A model generated the notes under the pieces. That model did not search any database. It saw only the letters and a program-made list of their open reading frames with translations, and was not told the DNA's origin. 64,000 nt of DNA from Ceratotherium simum simum (taxonomy: Eukaryota; Chordata; Mammalia; Perissodactyla; Rhinocerotidae). The stretch covers positions 858,626 to 922,625 of the forward strand of contig NW_004454216.1 in assembly GCF_000283155.1 (NCBI RefSeq), in the 5' to 3' direction. Numbering within the stretch: the first letter of the stretch is position 1; every line of letters starts with the position of its first letter. A program made the position numbers and the translations under genes. Below, piece after piece: positions 1-11,734 of the stretch.

Positions 1-282
1 GCAGCAGACCACACTGGCAGGGCACACTTGCAGGTGCTTGGCCAGTTTGTGGCGGGACATGGAAAGGGGGCAGCCATATTCAGAGTTGAGACACGGAACC
101 TGCTCTAAGGGACAGAGAAGCTCATGTTCTGCCTCTTTGCACATGTGGAAGGTAGCGCCACAGGACAGGTGGCAATTTATCACCAGGCAGGAGACGTTGG
201 GCTCCACAGGCATGTGGCAGTGACGGTTAAAGCATCTCTCACAATGCCTGTGCTGCCCTGGTGAAGGCCTGCGTGCCCTGCC
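1..282 (-). CDS. FBXO40: FBXO40 exon, N-terminal zinc-finger region (cut by window edge)
   Basis: FBXO40 is a muscle-expressed F-box protein, a substrate adaptor of an SCF ubiquitin ligase linked to IRS1 turnover (family knowledge). The minus strand is open for 94 codons up to the window edge. The protein is rich in paired Cys and His (HRHCERCFNRHCHMP, then CHLSCGATFHMCKEAEHELL, then LAKHLQVCPASVVCC), which is the TRAF-type zinc-finger start of FBXO40; it matches the human N-terminus almost residue for residue from residue 2 as I recall it. The exon starts at 282 after a strong pyrimidine tract ending in CTCCAG. Its first codon is GGC (Gly2), so the ATG must lie in the preceding exon (see 1175-1207). 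The F-box lies outside the window. Confidence 0.93.
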
Positions 283-1174
283 CTGGAGACACCAAAGGCA
301 AGGGGAAAGAGAAAACAAATGACTGCTGGAAGAGAAGCTCTATGCGTGTCTGTAACCGTGTTTTAATGGACTCATTCCTGTTTATACATGCTTATTATAG
401 GAACCTTGGAAAATACAGAAAATCATAGAGAAGAAAGCAAAAATCACTCATAATCCCACAACCCAGAAATAGCAACTATCAACACTTTTCTTTATTTTCC
501 AATAGTTTATTCTATGTACGTAGTAGATGTGTTTAGAATAGAAAAAAACAAAGCTGAATGTAATGGACTACAGTATTGATAATTGTTATTTTTGAGTTGT
601 GGAATATGGGTGATTTATGTTACATAGTTAATACTATGAATACAATTTTGCAGCCTGCTTTTTAACTTTCTATTATAACATGAGACTAGACCATTTTATT
701 AATTATTCTTTGCAAACTTTCTTCATAATGGCAGTGTACCATTCCAGAATGAGTGTGCTGTCATTCTTTTAACCAACTACCATCAGGGGCCGGCTGGGAG
801 GATGGGGCCATGTCTGGCCTTGTTCACATCTGCAGTCCCAGCACCAGTCACAGATTCTGGGCTACTGTGGGTGCTCAATAATATTTGCTGAACGAAGAAA
901 TTGTCAGCCATTTAGTTTATTGCTGGATGTTTTGCTTTTTCATTTTTAAAGTTTTACTAAAAATCTTTGCTCACAAATCTATCTCAGATCTCTGCTTTCC
1001 CCCTACTCCGTGTCAATTTCTTCTAGTTTTTCTCTAGCATCTCTGGTTTGACAAAAAGCCAATAAATATCATCAAATCATAAGGACAAGTCTGCCAGCTG
1101 CTTGGGCTACAGGCTAAATGAAGCCAGACCCGGACCTCTGAACGGTGAAGATCCAGAAAGCATATGGTACTTAC
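283..1174 (-). other. FBXO40: FBXO40 intron
   Basis: Interval between the ATG exon and the zinc-finger exon, read on the minus strand. It begins with donor GTAAGT and ends with acceptor CTCCAG. It holds an L2-like 3' end at about 790-900; bases 375-670 are AT-rich and look like an old interspersed repeat that I cannot name. Confidence 0.6.
790..900 (+). repeat. L2 LINE 3' end
   Basis: The segment has the standard L2 tail pattern: a stretch meaning 'used in the clinic-like' CTTGTTCACAT, then a CAGCACC block, then GGTGCTCAATAATATTTGCTGAA, which corresponds to the common L2 ending. Only about 110 bases are recognisable. Confidence 0.6.
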
Positions 1175-1207
1175 CATAGCTTCCCAGTTTCTTCTTTCTT
1201 TGTAATT
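1175..1207 (-). CDS. FBXO40: FBXO40 short exon ending on the start codon
   Basis: On the minus strand a 33-bp exon can be drawn from acceptor TTTTTCTCTAG (AG at 1209-1208) to a perfect donor GTAAGT that starts at 1174. The last three exon bases (1177-1175) are ATG. Joining it to the exon at 282 gives ATG-GGC-AGG-GCA, that is M-G-R-A-R, which fits the expected FBXO40 start (human M-G-K-A-R as recalled). The start context is good: G at -3, and the +4 G comes from the next exon. So only the initiator codon is coding here and the other 30 bases are leader. This is inferred from splice signals and frame; no transcript was seen. Confidence 0.62.
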
Positions 1208-1364
1208 CTAGAGAAAAATATGAAAATATGAATATGAATGATTAGTAAGAAAAGTATTTTGGTTATCTACATTAACAGGGGCCAAAGAGACATCACAAAG
1301 AGTATGAAGTCTCCACCACCCTGGAGGGAAGTGTCTTTGCCTCCATTTTATAGTTGAGGAAATG

Positions 1365-1480
1365 GAAGCAGAAGTTAAATAACTTGTCAAGGTTATACAG
1401 CTACTAAGTGATGGAATCAGGTCCCAACCCAGGCCATGCTAGCCCCACGCTCTGTTCACTGACCCACACTGCCTTCTGAT
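1365..1480 (-). repeat. MIR SINE fragment
   Basis: Matches the MIR pattern in reverse orientation: a GTTGAGGAAATGGAAGCAGA block, then a CTACTAAGTGATGGAATCAGG block, then a closing CTCTGTTCACTGACC-type segment. Confidence 0.75.
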
Positions 1481-1924
1481 CGGGCACCTTACCAACCACA
1501 GGATGTGTAACTTATGCTTCCTGTAACTTTTCTTCATGGTCTACCAACAATTATCCTGGCATCCCAACCCTCCCCCATAATCTGGCCCGAGTTACCCTTC
1601 TAGCCTTCTCCCTCACTGGGACTTCATGTCCACTTAGAGGTCAGCCTGATATCCAGCTTGGTCTGAGGCAGTCAACAAGTATCTGTAAAATATCTGTCAT
1701 GTGTCATTCACCCTGGTGTATTCAGCGGTGCCATGGCTACAGCAGGGCTCAAACCTCAGAGGCCCCAGAAGCAGGCTGAGTGGGTACTCTGGCAAGCAGA
1801 AGAGAAGATGCCCTACCTTCAGGGGAACACAGCTCCTCAGCTCTGGTCAATTGATCCCATGCGGGAATGTGTTGCCAGATCTTCTGACTTTTCAGAGAAA
1901 CTGGGGATGCAGAATTTTTGTGAG

Positions 1925-2165
1925 TGGTGATATAGCGCAGTGGTTAGAAGACAGACTGCATGGGATTCAACCCTGGCACTACAAGTCAGTAGCTGTGAGA
2001 CTTTGGGAAAGTTCCTTAACCTTTTTGTTCATCAGTTTCACCATCTGTGCAGGAGGACGAGAGTAGTCCCTATCTCATCATGTTGTTGTGAGGAGGAAAT
2101 GAGTTAAATATATCTGAAACTCTTAGAACAGTACTTGTCTTGTAGGAAGTGATCTATACATGGTT
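1925..2165 (+). repeat. MIR SINE, nearly full length
   Basis: Starts with GATATAGCGCAGTGGTTAGA, the tRNA-like head of MIR, followed by the CTGTGAGACTTTGGGAAAG core, then GTTGTTGTGAGGAGGAAATG and the tail. Diverged, as expected for this old family. Confidence 0.85.
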
Positions 2166-2397
2166 GCTATTATCAAACAGGTGTTTTATAGTTCATTGTA
2201 ATGCAACATATTTTTTTATATAATACATCAAGATAAAAATCCTTGGAATTTTAAATATTGGGAATTAATCTAATTTTTTAAGAAAACCTCTATTTGGGCC
2301 AAGGAAAACATGTATGCAGGCTAGACAGGATCTATAGTTGCCCATTTGCAATACCTGGTCTGGAGAATTTGTAGCATAATTTCAGCACTGTGTTAGT

Positions 2398-2436
2398 CTG
2401 GGGTGGGATGGGGTGGGGTGGGGTTGGGGTTAGCAC
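2398..2436 (+). repeat. GGGGT simple repeat, G-quadruplex prone
   Basis: Five-base repeats of GGGGT with small variants, giving at least four runs of three or more G within about 35 bases. Confidence 0.85.
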
Positions 2437-2474
2437 CCAAAAGTCAGAAGATGTAGTATTTTTAAATTTTATTT

Positions 2475-2990
2475 TATTTTACTTTAGGATTTACCAATTC
2501 ACTGTGAGTGAATTTTCCCCCAACTTTTTTTTTTTTATTTCAAATATACGGAAAAGGTGAAGGAATATATACAATGAGCACCCAAATATACTCTACCTAG
2601 ATTCAACAATTAACATTTTTTCACTTTTGCTTTCTCTCTCAATACACACACATATGCACACACAGTTCCGACTAAGCCACTTGAAAATAAGTTGCTGATA
2701 TCATGACATCTCATCCCTAAGTACTTCATCATATATTTCCTAAGAATAAAGACATTTTCCTTTTTACCTACAATAACATTATCTTACCTCAGAAAACTAA
2801 AAATAATTTTCTAATATCATGTAACATGCTGTCTATATTCAAATTTCCCCAATTGTCCCAAAAATATCTTCTATACTTTTATTTTATTTTATTTTTAGTT
2901 TTTGAACCAGGATCCCTTTAAGGTCAATTTATTACAGTTGGTTGGTAAGTCTTTTTAGCCTCTTTTAATCTGGAAAAGCCCTCTCAACTT
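2475..2990 (-). repeat. Old interspersed repeat, probably L1-derived
   Basis: A poly-T run at 2527-2537 is followed by a segment about leader-like 'TTCAAATATACGG ... ACAATTAACATTTTT', which I recognise as a recurring mammalian repeat in antisense orientation. The exact family cannot be assigned by eye. A short CA-rich stretch lies at 2642-2665. Confidence 0.4.
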
Positions 2991-3194
2991 TTCTTTTTCA
3001 GAAGAGAAAGCCTTAAATCTCAAGGAAATTGTATTCTAGTTCATTCATGTATTCATTTGTTCATCCATTCCTTCAACAAACATTTGTTGATTACCTGCCA
3101 GGAAGCGAGCATAAGGGTCACCTGGCTGCTTGTTAAAGTGGTCCTTAAACACTATTGTTCATTAGATTCAGCTGTGATGCTTGTTAAATCTATA

Positions 3195-3400
3195 GATATG
3201 CACTGTTCAATATGGGAGCCACTGGCCACATGTGGCTAGTTAAATTTAAATTAATCAAAATGAAATAAAATTAATAATTCAGTTCCTCAGTCATACTAAC
3301 TACATTTCAAGTGCTCAGTAACCATATATGGTTATTAGCTACTCTATTGGACAACACAGAATAGAACATTTCCAACTTTATGGAAAGTTCTATTGGACAA
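3195..3400. repeat. Nonautonomous DNA transposon fragment (MER type, unassigned)
   Basis: Contains the paired phrases CACTGGCCACATGTGGCTAG and CATTTCAAGTGCTCAGTAAC with repeated TCTATTGGACAACAC at 3341-3356 and 3390-3404. This vocabulary is typical of a MER1-group element. Confidence 0.5.
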
Positions 3401-3404
3401 CACT

Positions 3405-5810
3405 GCTACGAATGCTGGCTCCACCCCTAACCTGAGTGAGGGGTGTGTCCCAGAATTTATATTCTTAACACATTCCCCATCATATTCTTATCCACTGGGA
3501 TTAGTGAGTGTGAAAGATGGTTCATGCCAAGCGCTCTATATGCCTAATAGTCAGCCTGAATCAGGAGTCAGGTGAGAAGCTGCAAGCCAGAACATCAACA
3601 GGTTCAGGGCCCAGCAGAAGATAAACCAAGGTGTTAAAGCCAGACAGGGTGCTGAGCAGAGTGGAAAGGCTCTGAGGGTTGGATTGAGAGGGAGCAGAAT
3701 AGGATCAGGCAAGGAGCACATCTTTTGGATGCAAGAGTCCAGCTACTGGATCTTTTAACATACAATTTAACATTCAGGTAGGCTTCTGCCATATTCCACA
3801 TCACTCCTGGGGGAAAAATGTCCATTGTGGATTTATTTTGGAAATTCATAAATATTAGGCTCAAGCATCTGGAGTTATTTGGCACTCAATAAGGAGCAAT
3901 TTAACATTGTAATTGGCTGTTAACTAGTAGAGGTGGAGGGATGGAGTGGGAAGATGTCGAGTTAGAAAATGCTACGTAGATAATGCGATGGAGGCTTGGA
4001 TGGGTAAGACTGATGACAGTAGACATAGGCAAGATGAGAAAGATAGAAGACGTTACAAGGGAAAATCAACTAACATTTTTGATCCTGGCTGGAGATGTGG
4101 GAAAAAGAAGAGTGAAATGTGATTCCAAGATTTTGAACCAAGAAGAGATAATATTGGGTGTAATTCTGAGAAAAATAGAGGTCTGAGGAGGGAACTGTTT
4201 TGGGAGGAAATATAGATCCAGCAAATGTAACACAAGTTGCTTGAGGTGATGATAGATCATGTAGATGGGAATATGAGGGGTTAGAATATAGAGACACAGA
4301 CTTGAGAATTATCCACTTAAAAGTGAGAGAGGAAGCTGTAACGCGGGAGGAGAGAACACAGAATAGAAATCTGAGCCATGAAGTGCACAGCTGAGAATTT
4401 CCACTTTGAGGACATTAGGAAGAAGTAGAGCCAGAGAAGCAGAAACCAGAAAGCTAAGAAAGTCAGGACCATGTTGCCCACACGTAAAGGAAAGGGTGAG
4501 CGATAGCCTCAAATGCTGTGTGAGGTTAAGAACAATGATGACAAGGCCACTGCTCGTGGAAGTTCCCCAAAGAGCTCTTGCCAGAGCAAACGTGGCATTT
4601 CAGCTGTGCAGGGAGACCCTTGGTCATTTAAAATGTGGTGTTTGCTTGGAGGGGAAGTGGAAGTTATTAAGCACACACTCCAATGTTGGCAGGGCCTGTG
4701 CCCTGGCTGGGAGAATGTGACCATCTGCTTTCTATTCATAAAAGACATTCATCAATAAAGATGGAGTCTGGATGACTCCGAGTCCCCTGCTGGCTTTTAG
4801 GAGGGAAAGAAGAGGGAGATCACAAATGTAACAAGGCTACGTGAAAAAAGCTACCAGTACCAGGAATGTCTAACTTCACATGTGCCAGCCTGGTTCTGGG
4901 GGAAATTGTTCCCACTGAGATAAAGTTTAGCCCCGTGCCTGGAAAGGGAAAAGCCGGCCTGGCTAGTTGTGTGTGCTCCATGTGTGTAGCAAGAACTCTG
5001 CCCTAGCACCATGGATGTGTCTGGCTGGAGGGACAGTGGTGATGACCTCTACACCCAATCATTTCTTATCCTTCAGCATTATAAAGTGTGGTTCTTAGGA
5101 ACACTGTTATTGAAGCTGGAAACATTTGTGGTGGAGCCTTATTGCTCATCATCTCTTTGAAGTTATTTGAAAATATCCCTTTAAGAGAAAAGAAAAACAA
5201 AGCATGCAGGCAACAAAGATGCTGTTGTTTTTTTTAATGCTGCTATTTAAAGACCTTCTGCCAGGCTCTGGAGCAATACCAGATGAGTGACTTTGGGGGA
5301 GGACATGTGCTGAGCAGAAAGACACAGTGAGCAGCGACCACTCTTTGGAGGAGTTTGACAGTAGAAGGAAGGAGAAAGATAAATGTAGCCTAAGGGCATA
5401 AAAAAATCACATCTGAACCTTTTGTTGTATATTGGGGAAAATCATTCCCACTGAAATAAAGGACAATCCAAAATTCTTGATAGTCTAATTATTGCTGGGT
5501 AAGCAGGATGACCAATAGTCCTGGTTTGCCGGGGACTCCCCGGTTTTAGCACTGAAAGTCCCAGGTTCCAGGAGACCTCTTAGTCACAGGCAAACTTGGA
5601 CAGGTGATTGATCACTTTAGGTTGGAGCCAACTGGTGTTGCCCCAAATTAACCAAATTAGATATATCATTCATTATCTTGTGACATAAGATGCCCTGTTC
5701 TCCTATTTCTGTTCCAGTGTAGTGACTGGATCCTTATCCTCCATGGGGTTTGTCTGACTTTCCTAGGTTGGGTGGTTTCTCCACATTTTGGATGTCATGG
5801 AGGAAGAAGA
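3405..5810. other. Non-genic sequence, FBXO40 intron 1 region
   Basis: No exon with supportable splice sites or protein similarity was found on either strand. The open frames are short and share no recognisable motifs. The only internal structure noticed is a diverged direct repeat of about 35 bases, at 4892-4927 and 5430-5465, both containing a GGGGAAA..TTCCCACTGA.ATAAA core. Confidence 0.5.
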
Positions 5811-5814
5811 ATAA

Positions 5815-5975
5815 GATATTAGAGCTTAACATGTGCTTTTACATAATATCTCATTTAATCCTCCCAATAACCATAGGAGTTGGGTATTACCATTTCCAGT
5901 TTACAGACAAGGATACTGAGGCACAAAGAGGCCTAAGTTTGTTTGGCTTCAAATTCTGTACTCTTTGCTCTATCA
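5815..5975 (-). repeat. MIR SINE fragment
   Basis: Reverse-orientation MIR: ATCTCATTTAATCCTCCCAA, then ACAGACAAGGATACTGAGGC, then a degraded CACACTGT end. Confidence 0.8.
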
Positions 5976-6849
5976 CACTGTGTTCCTCAGAGACCCAGAG
6001 AGACATATGCGGTCCATCCCTATGACTTGGGGAGAATGTAATCCCAGGGCTTGTGTCTATCTGGGGAGAGCCTCTCCTCCCCCAGTTGTGGCACAGAAAG
6101 GTGTCTACATGTATCATCTTTCCAGATGGTAGGGGAGCCGGATGCTCTTCATTAGGAAGCACTTCCATTTCTATGATGATTTTTTTTTGTCCTCTGGACC
6201 ACATTCCATACTATGCCCCATCTGAACAGAGGAAACAAGAAGAGTATCCAGGTCTCATGGCTTTGCATTTCAGGGAATACAAATGTAAAAAGGGAAGATT
6301 TTTAGGGTTAAAAATCTGCACCACAATGTGAATTTTGAGATTTAAAATGAAACACTGACTAAATCAAAGCACGTAGATTATAGAAACTCTTCACTGTGAA
6401 AAAGCTGACAATTCTATGCCTGAAACAGAGTATGGTTATCTGGGTGACATTTCCTCCTCCAGTTTCTATGCCCCTGTCTAAAGTCTTGCTTTCTATCTGA
6501 AAAGGCAACACATTCTATCCTTTTAAAAGTGAACCTTAATCAAGTCCCCAAAATATGAGTTTTAAAGTTCCCCAGTCTAGAGGAGACAGCAGTCAAATAT
6601 AATTTAGAATTAAATTGTTCTAAGATTTTACTGGATTTTTTTTACTGGGTATACTGGACGCAGTTTAAGCGGAATAGGAGTAGGTAGAAAGACTAGATGC
6701 ATGAGTTTGAGGGATGGATATTTCTTTAAAGAAATAGGGGAGAATTTAGAACCTGGCATGGGTCAGAAACTTTATTTGATGCAGGTTTGTGGCACTGTGT
6801 GGACCACTCAGAAAGCAGTAAGTTAACAAGCAAAAGCAAGTCAGCTAGA
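5976..6849. other. Non-genic sequence
   Basis: Nothing recognisable beyond short poly-T runs at 6180 and 6638; no coding similarity. Confidence 0.4.
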
Positions 6850-7010
6850 ATAGTGGTCCTTAAAGTGTGGTACCCAGACCAACAGCATCAGCATTCCATG
6901 GGAACTGGTTAGAAATGTGAATTATTGGGCCCTACCAAATCAAACTTACTGAATCAGACCTACTGAGTCCAACTGATTCTGTTGTAAACTCAAGTTTGAG
7001 AACCCACTGA
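6850..7010 (+). repeat. MER5-type hAT element
   Basis: Begins GTGGTCCTTAAAGTGTGGTA with CCAGACCAACAGCATCAGCA and ends AAGTTTGAGAACCCACTGAG. This is the layout of the short hAT-Charlie element MER5A/B, with matching ends in inverted orientation (AGTGGT..ACCCACT). Confidence 0.75.
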
Positions 7011-7254
7011 GTTAGAAGAAGCTTGATATTGTGCTCCCAATCGCAAAGAAAAACTACTGCCCAGTTAGGTAGGAAGGCCTTGGAGAAAGATCTGAAAGGG
7101 CAGTGGGTAATTCTATCCATTTCTTTCCATCTCCGCCACCACTGCCCAGGTCCAAGCACCATCATCTCTCATCGGGTCTGGTGCAATAGCCTTATAATCA
7201 GCCTCACTCCTCCCATCTTGTGCCCCATAATTTATATTCACCAGCAGAAAGAGT

Positions 7255-7600
7255 GATTTTAACAGCTTTTAACACTAGGTTATTACTCCCCTGCTTAAAA
7301 CCTCCAGTGGATTCCCATCACAAGGAATAATCTCTGACATCCTTATCTTGGCCCGAGAGGTCCTGCATGAGTGTCCCCTCCTTGCCCTTGTACCTCACCT
7401 CTCTCCCTTGAGCACTTAGCTCCAGCCTTGCAGCTTATTCCTGCATGCGCCTTTGTACTTGTTCGTGCTACCGAAATTCTCCCCTTGCTCCTCATTTGCA
7501 TCATGGGCTCCTTCTTGCCTTTAGACTTCAGCTTACGTGTTAACCTCCATGAAGAGGCCTTACCTGACACCCCCAATATAAAATAAGTTAATGAACACTC
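7255..7600 (+). repeat. L2 LINE 3' segment
   Basis: Contains the L2 landmarks in order: CTGCTTAAAACCTCCAGTGG, ACCTCACCTCTCTCCC, a TTTGTACTTGTTC block and CCATGAAGAGGCCTTACCTG. Confidence 0.8.
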
Positions 7601-7639
7601 TCATGTATTAGCTAAGTAATTAAATAATTCACAAATCAT

Positions 7640-7745
7640 TTAATATCCTGAAATCTAATTTATTCATTCATAAAATGGAGGTCCTAATAACCCATAGGTT
7701 TGTGTGAGAATCAAATGAGATAAAGTAGAGAAAGTGTCTAATATA
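7640..7745 (+). repeat. MIR SINE 3' part
   Basis: CATAAAATGGAGGTCCTAAT followed by TTTGTGTGAGAATCAAATGA fits the second half of MIR. Confidence 0.55.
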
Positions 7746-10700
7746 TGAGTCACTCAATTGTTAGTCTTTCCTCTATCAGGAAGGTCATTCTGGTGGTCAC
7801 CTCCCTTGTCCAGGCCTTTATTTCTTTCCACTGCATCACTCTCACAGCCCTTGGCTGGCCTTTCAATTTTCAGTTCTCCCTCATTCCAAGGTATCTTATA
7901 TACCACTACCAGCTTAATCATCAGCAAATCCCATTAAAAAAAAAAACTCACCTCACTCCTTTAAGAACGTGAATTTCCCTAATCTCCCCTCCTTTTTGGC
8001 CCCTTGTAATCACCACAAAGTATTTATTCCTTAAACACGTAGGAATTCATATAGTACTGCATCAGGCCTGGACGACCTCTTAGATGCCACAAGGCAATCT
8101 GAGGGCATCTTTGTTTCCTAGGCCCAAGCATTGTTTACATACATTATTTTGTTCATTAAGGAAAAAAGGAAGGTGTCCATCGAGACTCGGCTTCTCTTTT
8201 GCCATTGGCTGCGGGATTCTGTACAACCTGAGGGAAGTTGCTGTAAAGCGTGAGTGGCGAGAGAGAGTCTGATGAAGAGCGTAAATGGAACAGAGGTGCC
8301 GTGACCAGTGAGTGTGTTTAGGCAGTGAAAGGAACTCTGATGGGAATATCAACGGAGAGCGGGAGGGCCCCTCAAGGAGCGTGAGGAATGGTTTCTGAGG
8401 GACTGAGAGAGCAAGTACAGCTAACACTGCTCACGGCCCTCAATCAACCTTTATTGAATAGGAATGAATTGAATGAAATTGAATAGAACCCTAAAGAAGG
8501 CAGCATTTTGAAAGAGCTGTGAGAGCGACTTGAAACAGATTTCGGAGAAAAGTGTAATGATGTCAGATGTACGATAATTTTTTTTAAGGAGGAAAAAGAA
8601 ATATTTTCCATTTTATTAAGTTAATGTAGACTTAACTGAATGGAAAAAGAGTTTGAGGCTCTCATCACATGCTTTTCTTTTTTCTACTTGACCTTGATGT
8701 TTTATTGAGAGACTCTGTAGAAACCACAGTGCCACACAGAGCTACCTGTGTGGCAGTGGCCAAGGGCATGTGGGCAGCTTAAATGGTACCGAGGGCAAAA
8801 TAGGACAGAGGTGGTGACCAAGTGTTGCTAGCCAACAAGGTCATGAGTAGGCAGATAGCAGGTATATTTAAATCACTGACTCAAGCAAAAGAGAATGGGA
8901 TTAACAGATAATAGTTTTAACATTCTTTACTATAATTTTAAAGTTAGTAGGCAAACAGGGTTGATGTCAGGGAGATATTTTTAGGCAAGGGGCCCTCTCG
9001 GCACCCCTCGCATGATGTCAGTGACTAACTATTTTGCCTCCTCGTGTGGCTAGCCCTGGCAATAATTATTTATTCCTGAGCTTTAACCTCAGGGGAAGGG
9101 ACAAGGTCAAAAGTTAAAGATCAGAGATAGTCTTTAATTCTTAACTTGTTAACCAGCCAATTAATTGGTTACTTTAATTATACATTGCTAACCTGTTGCC
9201 CTGCTATGGAGATATTTAATTCTAGGGAAAGAAAATGTGTAAAGTTAAATATTAAAGTAATCCCTTTGCCTCTTGAGATTTTAACACAACCTGTCGGCTT
9301 GAGGATAATTCCCGCATCTGGTTCCATGATCCTGGGCTTCAGGGCTATGATTCCAGCACTTTCACTATACCCTAAAAACATAACCATCCTTCTCCAAAGG
9401 TATTCAACTTCACCATCTGTGCTTCTCCACTTATGCTAGAAATCTCTCTACTTTTAAACTTTCTAGTCATTTAATTAGTTAATTCTCATATCTGATAATT
9501 ATATTATTAGTATCAGTATTTTAAGTTACTGTTTTGTATTCGCCAAGAAAGTACTGACTAGCCAAATTATCCAGGGGTGGCTGTGAGTCAGCCTGTCTAT
9601 TCGGTTATTCCTAGGCCAACACACCCCAGTCTCGCTAGGACAGCACCTCAGCACGCACTTTGAAGACCTTGGTGCCATGAAAACCCTGACAAATTAAATG
9701 AAGTCAGGCAATTATACACAGTGCATTTAAATGATTGTGCCTAGCAAACAGGCATAATTATAATCCAGACACCTATAGCAGAGTTATGGGATCTGTCTGG
9801 ATGTTACAGAGTCAGGCAGGAAGGAACCAAGACTTACTGTGTCTGGGTAGGTCTCCTTTTACTTGGCATTGGTGGCATTAGCCTGTACACTGCAAAGGTC
9901 AGAGCGTACAGAATTTCTTTTGCTGCATAGGCCACTTCCCAGGATGTCCTTATCTGAACTTTGAACTATATAATACTAAAGTGAGGCCCAGAGGAACACA
10001 AGAAAATAAATACTGTTCCCTTATCTCTGCCGATTTTTTTGTGCATGCAACACTGTGCAGTTATTCTGAAAGCTAGAAATAATCTACCTACATTTTAAAG
10101 CTTTTGATACCTCAAAGATCATTAATCATTTTAGTTTGTCCCTCTGGATGTACAAGTTTCAAGTTTGTAATAATTTTTGATTTGCATGCAAAAGCCTGTA
10201 TAAGTTTTTCAACTTGTAAAATAGTTTTACTTCTATTCCATAGATGCATTTGGGATTCAAGAGAGCTGAAGAGAAGAGAGCCATATTTAGGGGATATTGT
10301 CAGAGAAAAAAGGTTTTAAACTCTGCGGCCAAGTTTAAATAGTCCATGCAGTAAATACAGTTGTGCTACATTTACCGGTGGTGTGACATGGGGATGGAAT
10401 TTCAGGTACCTGAGAATGACTTGCAATTAACAGAGCAAATGTTGATTGGTGAAAAGATCACAGCATTTAGACTTCAGAAAATAGAAATCCTGGGGTCTGG
10501 GCCTTCCACCTAATTCCTCACCATCTCCTCCCTCACCACCCCGACCCACCATCACCACTGTGTAACTTGAGAGATATCACACAACCAGTCTGGTTGATTG
10601 TAGAAGAAAGAACCTAAGCTGTTGGAAAGCGCACAATCTCTTCCTGCTCTAAGATTTTTGATTCAAAACAGGTGTTTACATATGGCTGGGTCTCATTCTC

Positions 10701-10850
10701 AGTGCCAACATTTTCCCCCGATGTGTAACTAATTTGCTAAACCCTCTTGTCTTGCTCAGAGCAAAAAGGTGATGTGCAGCTCAGCCTCTGTCTCCGTGTT
10801 CACCATTCCAAAAGTCCCCTTGGTGCACCTGCTCACGTTTGAAAAGCTTA
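7746..10850. other. Non-genic sequence, FBXO40 intron 1 region
   Basis: An L2-like stretch covers roughly 7770-7930. From 8690 to 9600 the sequence has LTR-like character (short A-rich and TTAATT-rich blocks) but nothing I can assign. No coding exon is supported. Confidence 0.4.
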
Positions 10851-10851
10851 C

Positions 10852-11127
10852 CTTGATGGCACTGCTGAACCAGCGTCTGCTGCACCTGTGTCCCTTGATT
10901 GTGAGCAAGCAGATCGCAGGAGGTGGCTGGGAGTTCAGCTGCAGCAGAGGACAGAGTTCTGTTGAGGAGGCAGGGAAAGGAGAGAAAACTTCAACAGAAA
11001 TAGTTCAAGTGTTTCCAAGTTAAAAATAAAACTATATCGCAAGAGGCAATGTGACCAGGCTCAGCTTACGATTTTTTCTTTCCCCTGTATTTATCAACAC
11101 TTGGTATCTACCTGAGTGGCATCCAGC
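10852..11127 (-). other. FBXO40: Candidate noncoding first exon of FBXO40
   Basis: On the minus strand a strong donor, CAAG|GTAAGC, is found with the exon ending at 10852. About 300 bp upstream is a TATA box that would place initiation near 11125-11130. Together these outline a leader exon of about 275 bp ahead of the ATG exon at 1175-1207, with an intron of about 9.6 kb. No transcript was seen; an alternative is that the first exon lies elsewhere and this donor is fortuitous. Confidence 0.35.
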
Positions 11128-11153
11128 AGAGGAAGCCAGGAGGGAAGTAGGGC

Positions 11154-11323
11154 TTTATATCAATGGGTTTCCTTTCCCTCAAGGAAGGAGTAAAATCCCT
11201 TTAAGAAGGATCGTTTTCAAGGCCAGAGCAGCCTCTAAGACTTCTGCGCGTGCAGTCGGCAGATCCAGCTGTGCTCACAGTGGCTGGTGGAGCATTCAGG
11301 ACAGGCTGCTGCTCTAATTATAA
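11154..11323 (-). promoter_or_regulatory. FBXO40: Candidate muscle-type promoter (TATA, E-box, MEF2)
   Basis: Read on the minus strand, TATAAA lies at 11159-11154. An E-box CAGCTG is at 11266-11271 and a perfect MEF2 consensus CTAATTATAA at 11314-11323, both upstream of the TATA box. FBXO40 is known as a muscle-restricted gene, so a MEF2 plus E-box plus TATA arrangement on the correct strand is a fitting promoter. Each motif is short and could occur by chance; the joint arrangement is the argument. Confidence 0.4.
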
Positions 11324-11529
11324 CCATGCTTTTCACCTAGGCCCGTCACTGGCTGAAGCAGCAGCTTGTGCAAGTGACAAGAGGTCCTGTTTCTGTATCT
11401 CCTATTTCTTGTCATGACACGTAAGTGGCTGTCCTCTCCTGGCCCTCTTCTTTCCCTGGTGGCTGAAAAAGGGGGAGTTTGTAATTCAGAAATCAGGCAT
11501 AGAGTAAACCCAGTGTGAGAGAATTAGAG

Positions 11530-11720
11530 GTGGTGGGAGGCTTAGCTATTGCTTAGCCCAGCTTCCTCTTTTTACAGGTGAGGAGACAGAGGTTAAATCA
11601 TTTGTCTGAGGCCACACAGCTTGCTAGCAGAAGAGACAGAGGAAAGACTCAGTTATTCTAACTCCCAGTCTGGTGTTCTTCTTTACCTCATCCTCTTCAA
11701 AGAAGCCCATTCAGCTATCT
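11530..11720 (-). repeat. MIR SINE
   Basis: Reverse MIR: TTTTTACAGGTGAGGAGACA, GAGGCCACACAGCTTGCTAG, then CTCCCAGTCTGGTGTTCTT. Confidence 0.8.
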
Positions 11721-11734
11721 TAGGAGGAAAGAAA

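Noticed and set aside
38..223. Plus-strand 61-codon frame at the left edge
   Set aside because: Shadow of the FBXO40 zinc-finger exon on the other strand.
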